64,000 nt of DNA from Lantana camara (lineage: Eukaryota; Streptophyta; Magnoliopsida; Lamiales; Verbenaceae): positions 62,713,501 to 62,777,500 of the forward strand of contig CM074862.1 of the NCBI GenBank assembly GCA_037501455.1. The letters run 5' to 3'. The translations under genes and the position numbers were made by a program. Under the pieces are notes generated by a model, which was given only the letters and a program-made list of their open reading frames with translations, had not been told where the DNA came from and did not search any database. Of this stretch, positions 23,401 through 33,363 are shown piece by piece (positions within the stretch are counted from its first letter, which is position 1; each line of letters opens with the position of its first letter).

Positions 23401-26400
23401 TTCGAGGTAAAATGCTTAGGATCTTAATACCCATTGGGAAACATGTTCCTCATAGATCTTTGGGAATTATAGATCTTTGGAAAAACAGTGGGAGCTACAT
23501 TAGATTAGAGACCTTATCTTTTGTATATCGTTATAATTCAGCATGCTCACATTTTTTTCTGCTTAGCATTTAGGTTGTAGTTCTGTGATTTTCTACAATA
23601 TGAAATGCAAACCCATTCGTATCCATCCTTAAGTCAAACAAGTTGACTAAGTCCTAACTAACTCTAAAATGGCTTCGGATCCTAAAATTCATTTTAGAAT
23701 CCGAAAAGAGAAATTGTTCTCTATAAGGCGAGATTTTCATTTATTTGAAAATTCGACCCGGGCCAAAAGAGAAGCAACCTGAGGTGAATGGATTTTTCCA
23801 AACCACTTAAGAGCAATCGAACCACCTCATAAAATGTTACAAGGTATAACATTATGGAATTATTCAATATTCCCAATGAGGAAACAAGTGCATACGAACA
23901 AGGTCTAAAGATCTTATTTGAAGATCTTATGGTCTCGATCATCAACTGAGAAAAGAGTTCTCAATGCAATGATTGCTTACATTGCCTCCACCATCATTCA
24001 AACCCTTTGTGAACAACTAAAATGATGCTAATGTAGCATAGTTAATCATTTAGTTGATAATGGTTGAAAGCATCCTTAGGAAGGAATAAAAGGTTGTGAT
24101 GGTTAATTCTTCTTCTAAACTCACTAAGTTAAAGGCTTGAAGGCCTAAAGAAGAAGAAACCCTTAAGAGCCCAATGGAGGGGCATGTAAGGGGTACGCCC
24201 AAAAGATACTAGAGATCAAATTGGACGTTTGCTTCTATGATAGCAAATAAGGACTTTGAAAGGGAACTGCAAAGAGTATGAGTACTCTGAAATGTTACCT
24301 CGTTTAGTAATTCTCCTAGGAATAGAATTCACAAGTCTTGAGTTGATTTTGCATAATCTGTTGTGCAAAGACTCAAAGCACTAATGTTCTGAACATACAA
24401 CGAGATAACAAAAGTAAGTAAGATGACAAAGCTTCGAATTACTTTGGAACGTTGAGACATAAAAGGATTAGCAAGTCAGACATCTTAGGATCATTTTACG
24501 AAAATGAACATAGAGAGTTAACTTCCTATGAATCCTATCTTGAAGGGAAACGATCCCGAAATATGGTTTAGGTGAAACGTGGAACGTGCCAAAATTCTAG
24601 TGGATTTTGATCCATGCTGATAAGTGTAAGATGCTTAATGTAAGCACTAGATACAATCGTCAGTTTAATCATTATGAATGAATATACTTGTTGAAGTACA
24701 AATTCGAAACTTATTTGAAATTCTTAGAATTTCAAAAGGAGGTTAGGAACCGAAGTAGTCATAAGTTATAGGTAAATCGATATGATCGAGATAGCCAATA
24801 TCTTAGCAACTAATTCCTTAGTCATCTTAGAGATAATAGGATTATCTCTCAGTAAACTAATTGGAGAACACCTTAGTGTTTTCGAATGAGGGAATGAAAC
24901 CTAATAGGATATGGTCCATAGTAAGCTTTACTGACTTATAATCATTCTAGGAATGAACTCCTAGAATATGCAGTTAGAGATTTTGAATTTAGTACCTTCC
25001 AAAATCAGTCCTTTAGTTGCACTATGTAATGTGGCATACTAAATTCCCTAATTATTCTTATCCAAGAATTTAATGGAATCCTCTTAAGTGAAGAGGATAG
25101 CGGGAGATAAGCTTGAAATGAGTTCAAGTTTATACAACAATATAGGATATCGTTTCTGCGATTCCCTTGGACAAAGGTTGTTTTTCTCAAGGAATGTACC
25201 TTTCTTAAGGAATCGTTCCTATAGAAGAAGAAAGGCAAGCAAGCAGACCTCAAAGAAATTTGAGAATAAATGTCCATGCCACTTATGGAAGAAACGAGCC
25301 CATCTGATAAAACTTAGCCAAATTTTAGAGTATGTACACGTGTGAAACCCTTCTCTTAAGACATTGTCAGATTTGGAATCCGAGTAGTGTAAGCAAGCCT
25401 TGAAATCCAATACGGATTCCATATACTCAAACCAAGTTTTGACCGTGGTTGATCCACCTGATAGGATCAAGCTCGTGGAGCTTCGAGTGAATGAAAGCAT
25501 TACAACCTTCTTGACGGTTGAAATGCTAAAGTCCATTTAGATTGTGTTTACAACATCCTCATATTCTGACTATGAGATATGATAAATGAATATGAGAACT
25601 ATCTTGTTCAATATGAGATTGAAAGAGACTGAAATAAGGTATTTCTATAAATCTCATATTCAGTGGGAGTATGCATAAGGTATGCAAATCCCTAAAGTCA
25701 ATCTGTGGATTGATAAAGGCTTCTAGGAGTTAGACAATTCGATTCCATAGGATAGTCAAATCGTTTGACACTGATGGAAGTCGAATAAGTCTCAAAAGTG
25801 TACATATGATAGTTAGTGATGTAAGAGTCAATTTTGGTTCTTTAGAAGACGACATCCTTCTCATTGGGAATGTCAAGGATGACATGAAAGTTACCAATTC
25901 TTGTTTAAGAAACAATTTGGCATGAAAGATCTTAGTGATTATCCTAAATTCTCGACATTCAAATCTATAGAAGATAGATATAAGAGAATAAAAGGATTAT
26001 CACAAAAATGAGTACATAACCATAATACTAAAAGGAGTTTAGTATGGACAATGGAACATCTCTTTTGAAGAGTGTGTGTCCTAAGATAACTTTAAGAAAG
26101 TTAGAATGCCCAAAATCCCTTTAAGTGAAAGGGTGCATAATGTATGAAATGTCATGTACTAGACTTGATATGGCGCAACACTAAGCGTAGTGGGTCAAAT
26201 CTAATATGACCTCAGAGAAGGTCATTAGATTTCTGTAAAGGATGTCCTCAGAGTACTTGAGAAGAAATGAGGATATGTATTAGTTTACAGAGCCCAAAAG
26301 ATCTTGTTGTTAGAAGGATATTTGATGTAACCGTTCATCAAACATAGATGATTATGAAATCATTGAAAGGATACAACTACCAGAATGGTAATGCAATGTG

Positions 26401-26790
26401 TTGGAAAGGGGTTCGAAGGACTGACATTGCAAAACTCGACTACCGTAGTTGAGAACTTAGTCGTATTATATAACGCTAAGATAAGTGTTTGCGTAAGAAA
26501 CTCCATCTAACTTGTTAGATGAAGTTCCTAGCATGAAACAACTCCTTTATCATATTGTATGATAAAATGGATGGTTGCTCAAGTAAGAGAACCAAGACCT
26601 CACCAAGAGACTGAACACGTGATTACGAATCACTTTATAAGGAAAAGGTGTTTCCTAAGAGATGTGTAAACAAGAGGGTCACATCAGCAGAGAATATGGC
26701 AGATCCACTTTGGAAACGCCCAAAGTCAATAGGCTCTCAAAGTGCATCTTGAGAAGATGGGACTTAGAGTACCTAAATGGCTTTTACGGG

Positions 26791-26802
26791 CAAGTGGGAG
26801 AT
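26791..26802 (+). promoter_or_regulatory. Polypurine tract of copia element
   Basis: CAAGTGGGAGAT directly before the 3' LTR start TGTTAGG at 26803; primes plus-strand DNA synthesis. The same tract precedes the old copia LTR at 17741. Confidence 0.9.
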
Positions 26803-28762
26803 TGTTAGGAATAGTGCCCTAGAAAGCCGATTAGTCATAATCCGTTTTGGGACTTTCCTAGTATCACAGACTATCTTTGAATAATATACGAATGATTAAT
26901 ATCACAGGCAAACACTTCTTTATATGCTCTTGTTTGGTATGCGTTTACTTTAGCTGTGCATGTATGAGAACTCCTCTAATCCTGATGACTTTAGGACTCT
27001 ACCATTTAGGTGAAATGGTTCATGAAACGAGCCCTATTTCACATAAGTCATGATTAGTAAAATACTCCAAGCCGATGAGTCCTACAGACAGTGGGAGTGT
27101 CAACCTGACTCCTCTAAGGCTTGCTTGTGGGATCACGCCCTTAAGAAGGACCACCTTGTTTCATGGAGGTGCAAAGTGTATAGTTGATACGTGCGTGATA
27201 CATGAGGGTGCTTACTTCAATAAGTAAGTTCCCTGAGGTGCCCCGTGTGAGAAGATTCCTAAATGGGAAAGGAAGTTTCTATTTCAGGAAATGGAAACTT
27301 CCAGATTAGGAAATATCTTACGAGTCATTGATGTGATTAATTGATCCTTAAGACTTGAGGTTCCTTGTCACTTTATGAGGTAACTCAGTAGTCTTAGGTA
27401 TAAGCTTTAAAGGGTGTCGCCTTAGATAACTGATTCAAGGCTTATGCTGGGGCTGCACAAGTGATTCATGAAAGTGAATGAGAATCAAGAAAGGACCTAC
27501 ACTTGCATTTGCAAGGTGATCTCTTATTGTGTAAGTCATTCATATGCATATGGAGTCCTTGGCCAAGGCAGTAGATCAAGACATCAAGAAAAGAGTTTCT
27601 TGGATTGAGATCAAATGGATATGAAATGCACTTAGCTTTAAGACTGGATTATTAGGGTTCTGATTATTCCCTTGCCCTAGATCTTGGTTGAGAGATAGTA
27701 AGTAGGAGGATTGTATCTCACATGAATCAATAACTTAAAGGTTCTGTCGAATCCGAACATTCCAATTCAGCTAGGGGTTAAACACCTGTTGCTAGACTAT
27801 GGTCGTTTAATCTGTGTACTGATTAATTAACTAGTGAATTAATTAATTAGGGTCACTGCTAATTGAATTGAGAACCTAGAGGGTCACACACAACAACTTG
27901 GTTACATGAGTTGAGGCTTGAAAATGATTAAACGAGTTAATCGGGCCAAGAGGGTTCCACACGTGTGAAACCACACGTGTGGCTCACGTGAATGACACGT
28001 GTCCTTGTGACACGTGTCCCACACGTGTGAATATATATATTGTATATATTAAATAATTAATATGTTAATTATTTAATAGACTTTGGTTTAATTTTGAATT
28101 AAAAAGAAAGTCTAATTTTGGAGAAAATAATCTAGTTAATTAATTATGAATTAATTAATTAGATAAAAATAAGTTATTTATTTTAAATAAATAAAGTATA
28201 AAATTATCCAAAAATAGTTTGGATATTTGTTTGGCTCTCTTAAAGTTGATTTGAATTAGAATTCAAAGTCAAAGTTGGAAAATACTTGATGATCAAGTAA
28301 TAGGAGAGAGAGGGACCAAATCCTTGCCCAACAAGGATTGGGTTCGGCCATCCCTCTCCCTTACCTATATATAGGGGAGCTCATGCTCCCCTTTAGAGCT
28401 AATTGGCAATTCTTTTGGTTCATGTGTTGAACACCATCCTTTCTCCAAGATAAACGAAACCCTAGGTTAAGCCTAAACACTAACTAGAGAACTAGCATCC
28501 TTACTAGTTAGATTGTAGTCAAGTTGGTGGACTATCTCTAGAGAGCTTCAAGTTAGAAGTTTGAAGATTTGAGTTTTACCAAGGAGAGGGGATCAAGCCG
28601 CAAGAAGAGCGTTCTTGGGTGGCTTGAAACGCTTCAAGAAAGAATAAAAGAAAAGTAAGTTTCTTATCTCTACGAATTTGGATACACGATTGTGAGTCCA
28701 AGATCCTTTTGTTGGAAAAAAATTTTAAATTTCTGCTGCTTTCTGATTCCTGTTTTCCAACA
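26803..28762 (+). repeat. 3' LTR of copia element
   Basis: 1960 bp, TGTTAGGAATAG to TTTTCCAACA, followed by TSD AAAAC. Keeps the six CACGTG boxes (27955-28030) and a clear TATA box (28366-28374) about 340 bp downstream of them, so U3 probably ends near 28400. This LTR could still promote transcription into the flank to its right. Confidence 0.92.
28366..28374 (+). promoter_or_regulatory. TATA box of the copia 3' LTR
   Basis: TATATATAG in CCTATATATAGGGGAGC. The equivalent place in the 5' LTR (about 21061-21074) lacks it. Function is inferred from sequence only. Confidence 0.65.
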
Positions 28763-28904
28763 AAAACTACGGCTTGATGATGGGAGAATTCTCTTGCTCT
28801 CTTTCTTCGCGTTTAGTTTCTTTCTTTACACATGCCATAGTACTTGCATGCTCACTCGAATGATTTGAATCTAGGACTAGTGTGGATGATTACTGTAGAG
28901 GAAA
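28763..28904 (+). mobile_element. Old copia 3' LTR, second piece
   Basis: Continues the old copia LTR after the younger copia insertion: 28763-28767 is the second AAAAC target copy. It ends at GGAAA (28900-28904), the target site of the gypsy element. Contains a CTTGCTCTCTTTCTTCGCG stretch and nothing else recognisable. Confidence 0.75.
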
Positions 28905-31579
28905 TGTAGCACCCTAAACCCCAAGGCGCCACATCCCCCGCACTATAGCCTCGATCCACGTATGAAATGGACAGTTCATACATAAACCAAGACCACAGCG
29001 AACGGGTGACAATAAAAACGACGAGCTAGGCGGGACACTCTCCCCAACATAATTAAACAAACATGAATAGAAAAGCGGAAGCAATAAAGTCATTCATATA
29101 TATATATAGGTACCATATTTATTACCTAGATATATATAGGTACCAATTAACTAACAATACATTATCATCTCTAAATAAGATACATCATTAAGTATTCAAA
29201 ACGTGACAATAACGATCATAACATGAAATGTCTCAAAGTACTATACATGAAAGGTGCTAGACTCGTGAAGACGCAAAACTCGAACAACCGGACACCCGCC
29301 TAGCACGACCACGCTCAAAGGTACCTGAAAAGTGAAGTATCAGTCTACCGAAGACTGAGTGAGGGGCAATAATATATATATCACACATCACATGCAAGTT
29401 GGAGCCTCGGGTGAAGACTTTAGCATAAAAATAAATATGTAATTCAAGAAGTCACTCTTTGCCCGAGATTACAACCAATCATTTTAACACGTTTATTTAA
29501 TCATGTTTGTCAATGTCATGAACATGTGGCCCCGGCGAGTAAGGGCAATCTCCAACCGAACTCCCAATCGTGAACAATACGTGATCATGCTTGCTTGCTT
29601 GATAATTACGTGATCATGCAATTTATTTAGTGCTCACATAAACAATTTCATGCTAGAAATCATGCAATAACCCGAGGATAACCCGACATGCCGGATTAAT
29701 CCCCAGTCTCCTTCTTCCTCCGGTGATAGCGAGTTTGCAAGGCTCGACTATCCACGATATGGTGTGTGTAGAGGACATGACCCTCTAGACACGGAACTCC
29801 TTCCACCACTAATCTCCTAGTGGCTTCGGGGGTGATCCCAACAATGTGAGGATAATTCAGGAGTTACCCGTCAGCCCTTGCTTTCACGGTTGGCTCAAGA
29901 ATTACCCTCGGGCCCACGTGCAATCATGTACTCGCCAAACATGCTTGAAATCATGATAATCAATACTTTCTTGCTTGAAAATGTTTATAAGTTTGAAAAC
30001 GTTTATAATTATAATAGGTTTTGGCCGAAAATAGCACGTAAGGGTGGTAGGGTTCTATAAACATAACCTAAAACCTCACCTTTCTTGCAAAATAAATAAA
30101 GCAGTGTTCTAAGGAGCTTGCTCCCCGTCCATGCCCTCGTGACCTGTGCAAATACGACGTACATTCGTGAGACATGACCTAAAATGATCAAAATATGACG
30201 AACGGCGGAAATATGTCGAGACGATCATGAAAATGCAATGTGGTATGATAACATGTCGTTTCACATCATATTAGCACATATTATAGCAATTCGGGGTCGA
30301 AGAAGTCGTCGGATCGAGGGGCTAATTTCGTAATTTTATGCAGTGAATTTTACACTGCATGTCAGGTGGGAACGGCCGTTCCGTTCCCCTTTGTAAAATG
30401 GGAACGACCGTTCCCAAGAGTTCCCCGAAACGTGCCCGCGTTTCTCCCCTTTTAAAAGGGCGCCTTTGAGCTGGGAACGACCCTTCCGGCGCAAGGCCAA
30501 AATGGGAACGGCCGTTCCCATGCTCGGCCGCCCATTTATTTGAAAAGAGATGGGAACGCCCGTTCCCACCAAGCCTTGAGGCTGGGAACGGCCGTTCCCA
30601 GTTTCTGCAACTGAAAAACAGAGCAGAAACAGGGGAAGCTCTCGGCAATGGCTCAACAAAGCAACAAAAATCCATTTTTGAACCCCAAATGCAATAATTT
30701 CTGGAAATATGATGCATACAACTTCAATACATGATAATATAACACTTAAACATGTAAAACATGCAATATCATCAAAGTTTCAAGGTTTCATGTACATGAT
30801 CATTTTGATCATCCAAGCTCAAATTTTCCAACAAACCATGAAAGAATCATGCCTTAACTCCTAATATGATCATAGAATCATGCTTTCATATGCAATTAAT
30901 CCATCTAGTCTATGAATCCTAAACCCTAACTTGTACATATATGATCAAGAATCATCATTCATGCTCAACCAACCTTAAAGATGAAACTATGGAGAAAATA
31001 GATGATGATGATGATCAACTCTCAAAAGCTTGGCTAACTTCTTGAAATCTTGATGATTGATTGAAAAATATCTTCTTCCCTTTTCTTCCTTGGAATACCG
31101 AGAGTGAGAGAGATGAAAAAGTTGAAGAATTTGGTGATAATTGATCAAGAAGATCATGGAAGCATTATACCGATGCATTCCATTCTTGAAATGGGTGAAA
31201 AGTCCAATTTTGCCAATCCATCCTTGAATTATTTAAGTTATGCCATGAGGTATACGTGGTTTTGAAAAATGATCAATTAGGCCCTTGAACTTTATGCAAT
31301 TAGGTCCCTAGAGTTTTAGAAAATATTTAGCTAGGGGCAATTTGGTAATTTAAAACACTCTCGGTAATTGTTTTCATGCAATGAATATTTTCCATGTAAT
31401 GAAATAATATTTTTGATGATATGAAATCAAATGATTTATATAAACAATGTTTCATGAATTTTATAAAAATTATGAATGCCACGTAAGAATATATTATAAA
31501 TTAAAGAAATAAAATAAACCTACGCTCAAAACGCACACGTGGCGTGCTTAACTGTTCATCCGGAAACCGGGGCGTTACA
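28905..31579 (-). repeat. 3' LTR of the gypsy element (left copy)
   Basis: 2675 bp. Contains the palindrome array 30368-30600, the CAGTCT/AGACTG hairpin 29341-29357, and the same predicted splice signals as the 5' LTR. A 131-codon frame on the minus strand (30322-30717) is also present in the other LTR, but it runs through the palindromes and looks incidental. Confidence 0.95.
30368..30600. repeat. Palindrome array, 3' LTR of gypsy element (arms GGGAA/TTCCC)
   Basis: Six units of gggaa-NNNNNN-ttccc with centres cggccg, cgaccg, cgaccc, cggccg, cgcccg and cggccg, within 233 bp. Arms are nearly invariant; changes fall in the centre or at one edge. The matching array in the 5' LTR is 37843-38074, where most centres are cggccg. 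Confidence 0.9.
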
Positions 31580-31595
31580 ACTCTCCCCCCCTTAA
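31580..31595 (-). promoter_or_regulatory. Polypurine tract of the gypsy element
   Basis: Minus strand reads TTAAGGGGGGGAGAGT and then enters the 3' LTR at TGTAACGCC (31579). Plus-strand primer site. Equivalent tracts lie at 44221-44236 and about 51675-51688. Confidence 0.9.
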
Positions 31596-31596
31596 A

Positions 31597-31617
31597 AGAA
31601 TCTGGTCCCCAGATTCT
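31597..31617 (-). other. Hairpin between gag-pol stop and PPT
   Basis: Perfect 9-bp arms agaatctgg (31597-31605) and ccagattct (31609-31617) with a 3-nt loop. It starts directly after the polyprotein stop codon and lies one base from the PPT. Two other elements have hairpins at the same place with different but complementary arms (44239-44257, 51692-51709), which argues for a folded RNA or DNA signal. Confidence 0.7.
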
Positions 31618-32025
31618 CTAGTCTTGCCCGAACAACTCCGGGTGGAACCGTTTCATTTTATCCTCTGTTTCCCAAGTGGCTTCCTCGGTCTTGTCACTTC
31701 TCCACAACACCTTAACCATGGGAATCCTCCGGTTTCTTAACTCCTGAAATTTCCGATCCAATATTCTAACCGGCCTCTGAACAAATGTTAAATTCGGTTC
31801 CAGCTCAACTTCTTCCACGGGGAGAATCGTGGTCTCATCAGGGTAATATTTCCTTAGTTGTGAAACATGAAATACGTTATGAATCCCCGTAAGACTCGGT
31901 GGTAGGTCCAATCGATAGGCTACCTCGCCTATTCTTTCAAGAATCTCGAAAGGACCTAGGTAGCGAGGGTTAAGTTTCCCTCCTTTCCTGATCCGGGTAA
32001 AACCTTTCCTTGGTGACACCTTCAA
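31618..32025 (-). CDS. gag-pol: Integrase C-terminal part with GPF motif and chromodomain-like tail
   Basis: Final 135 codons of the polyprotein, from the first Met after the nonsense codon at 32086. Residues 19-30 NPRYLGPFEILE are the GPY/F module of chromovirus integrases. Residues 87-130 (VRILDRKFQELRNRR ... KVLWRSDKTEEATWE) look like the chromodomain-type tail that steers insertion to heterochromatin in such elements. It is in the same frame as the 32086-33363 segment and is separated from it only by one TAA, so it is not an independent gene. The stop at 31618-31620 directly abuts the pre-PPT hairpin. Confidence 0.85.
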   Translation of the reverse strand: MKVSPRKGFTRIRKGGKLNPRYLGPFEILERIGEVAYRLDLPPSLTGIHNVFHVSQLRKYYPDETTILPVEEVELEPNLTFVQRPVRILDRKFQELRNRRIPMVKVLWRSDKTEEATWETEDKMKRFHPELFGQD

Positions 32026-32085
32026 GAATACCCGGTCACCAACTTCAAATTCTAGATCTCTTCGGCGCTTATCGGCATAGCTCTT

Positions 32086-33363
32086 TTACCTATCTTGCGC
32101 GACTTTCATCCGTTGTTGAATCATTTGAACTTTCTCAATCATAGCTTGAACGACTTTGGAAGGCCTTTCGAATCTTTCACCTTTCTTTACCCCTTCCTGT
32201 TTTGACCATTTCCATTCTTCCAAGTCGAAGAACAACGGAGATCGGCACTTTCTCCCATAAAGTAACTCGTAAGGAGCCATCCCAATTGAGGCCTGAAAGC
32301 TGTTGTTATAAGTAAACTCGATCAAGGGAAGTTGTTCTGCCCACGAGTTCTGGAAATCAATCGCGCAGGCCCGAAGAAGATCTTCCAAATACCTGATTAA
32401 CCTTTCAGTTTGACCGTCTGTTTGCGGGTGGAATGCTGTACTGAACTTAAGTTTCGTTCCCAGGACGGCCTGTAATTCCTGCCACAACTTAGAAGTAAAC
32501 CTCGGGTCTCGATCTGAAACTATGCCCACGGGAATACCATGAAGTCGAATAATCTCTCTGTTATAGATTTCAGCCAACTTCGGAATCTTATAGGACATCC
32601 GGACCGGTAGAAAATGAGCAGACTTCGTAAATCGGTCCACGATCACCCAAATTCCATCAAACCCGCCTTTAACCTTTGGTAATCCAGAAACAAAGTCCAT
32701 CGTTACTTGTTCCCACTTCCACTCGGGAATAGGTAACGGTTGTAGAAGTCCTGCGGGCTTTTGATGCTCAGCTTTCACCTTTTGACAAGTCAGGCAATGT
32801 TTCACGTACTCTGCCACGTCTCTCTTCATCCCGTTCCACCAATAATATTGCTTCAAATCCTTATACATTTTATTTCCTCCTGGGTGGATCGAGTAGGCTG
32901 ACTTGTGAGCTTCTTCAAGTAGGACCCGTCTCAACTCTTCAGGTACTACTACTCTGTTTTTAAACCGAAGCAACCCGGTCTCATCAAATCCAAACGGACT
33001 CTCCGGGTCATCCTTAGCTTTACCTACGAGCTTCTGCACTTTTGGATCCTTATTCTGAGCCTCAAATAACTGATACTTCAATTCCGGCTGAACTGTGATA
33101 TTAGAAACCCGAGCCTTTAATACAATCGGGACAACTTCCTCACTTTCCTTTATTTCCAGGCTTGATACACTCGCCTTCCTGCTAAGTGCATCGGCGACCA
33201 CATTGGCTTTCCCGGGATGGTATTTAATTGTACAATCATAGTCTTCCAACTTTTCCATCCAACGCCGTTGCCTCATATTCAAGTCCTTCTGCGTGAATAG
33301 ATACTGGAGGCTCTTATGGTCGGTAAAAATCTCAAGGAAGTCCCGTAAAGATAATGTCTCCAT
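32086..33363 (-). CDS. gag-pol: RNase H C-terminus and integrase core
   Basis: 425 codons in the frame after the frameshift. Residues 13-16 FTDH and 57-62 ADALSR are RNase H ends. The integrase zinc-binding HHCC is H153, H160, C190 and C193. The catalytic triad is D223 (MDF), D284 (SDRDPRF) and E320 (TDGQTE), with exactly 35 residues between the last two. All key residues are present. The listed Met is not a true start; the segment belongs to the upstream RT/RNase H frame, joined through a one-base frame change near 33300-33340. It ends at a TAA (32086-32088) that interrupts the integrase C-terminal region. Confidence 0.92.
   Translation of the reverse strand: METLSLRDFLEIFTDHKSLQYLFTQKDLNMRQRRWMEKLEDYDCTIKYHPGKANVVADALSRKASVSSLEIKESEEVVPIVLKARVSNITVQPELKYQLFEAQNKDPKVQKLVGKAKDDPESPFGFDETGLLRFKNRVVVPEELRRVLLEEAHKSAYSIHPGGNKMYKDLKQYYWWNGMKRDVAEYVKHCLTCQKVKAEHQKPAGLLQPLPIPEWKWEQVTMDFVSGLPKVKGGFDGIWVIVDRFTKSAHFLPVRMSYKIPKLAEIYNREIIRLHGIPVGIVSDRDPRFTSKLWQELQAVLGTKLKFSTAFHPQTDGQTERLIRYLEDLLRACAIDFQNSWAEQLPLIEFTYNNSFQASIGMAPYELLYGRKCRSPLFFDLEEWKWSKQEGVKKGERFERPSKVVQAMIEKVQMIQQRMKVAQDR

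Larger units (their letters stand above)
21456..26802 (+). mobile_element. Interior of the copia element, non-coding
   Basis: 5347 bp. The first kilobase holds a GC-rich palindromic leader cluster (21801-21909) and AT-rich DNA. From about 22450 it follows the old copia interior. GAGTCGTGGG boxes lie at 23089, 23192, 23280 and 23391. The only copia-like coding traces are near the 3' end (26150-26780). The frames present are short and shared with neither strand's expectation of gag-pol. Confidence 0.75.
19508..28762 (+). mobile_element. Complete but non-coding Ty1/copia element (9255 bp)
   Basis: 5' LTR 19508-21455, PBS 21458-21470, interior 21456-26802, PPT 26791-26802, 3' LTR 26803-28762, TSD AAAAC at 19503-19507 and 28763-28767. 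LTRs start TGTTAGGAATAG and end TTTTCCAACA. The interior is degenerate: no frame longer than about 105 codons. The last part still shows a copia RNase H end, including HLEKMG-like coding near 26741-26760. LTR divergence is only about 1.6% by eye, so coding capacity was lost before this copy inserted. It needs proteins from a related element. Confidence 0.93.

Noticed and set aside
28763..28904. Host gene or promoter between the two nested elements
   Set aside because: The 142 bp continue the old copia LTR and rejoin 39060-39274; both edges are target duplications.
30322..30717. 131-codon frame in both LTRs of the gypsy element, with repeated GTAVP- or NGRS-like peptides
   Set aside because: The repeats come from the DNA palindromes read in several frames; near-identity between LTRs reflects their recent common origin, not coding constraint.
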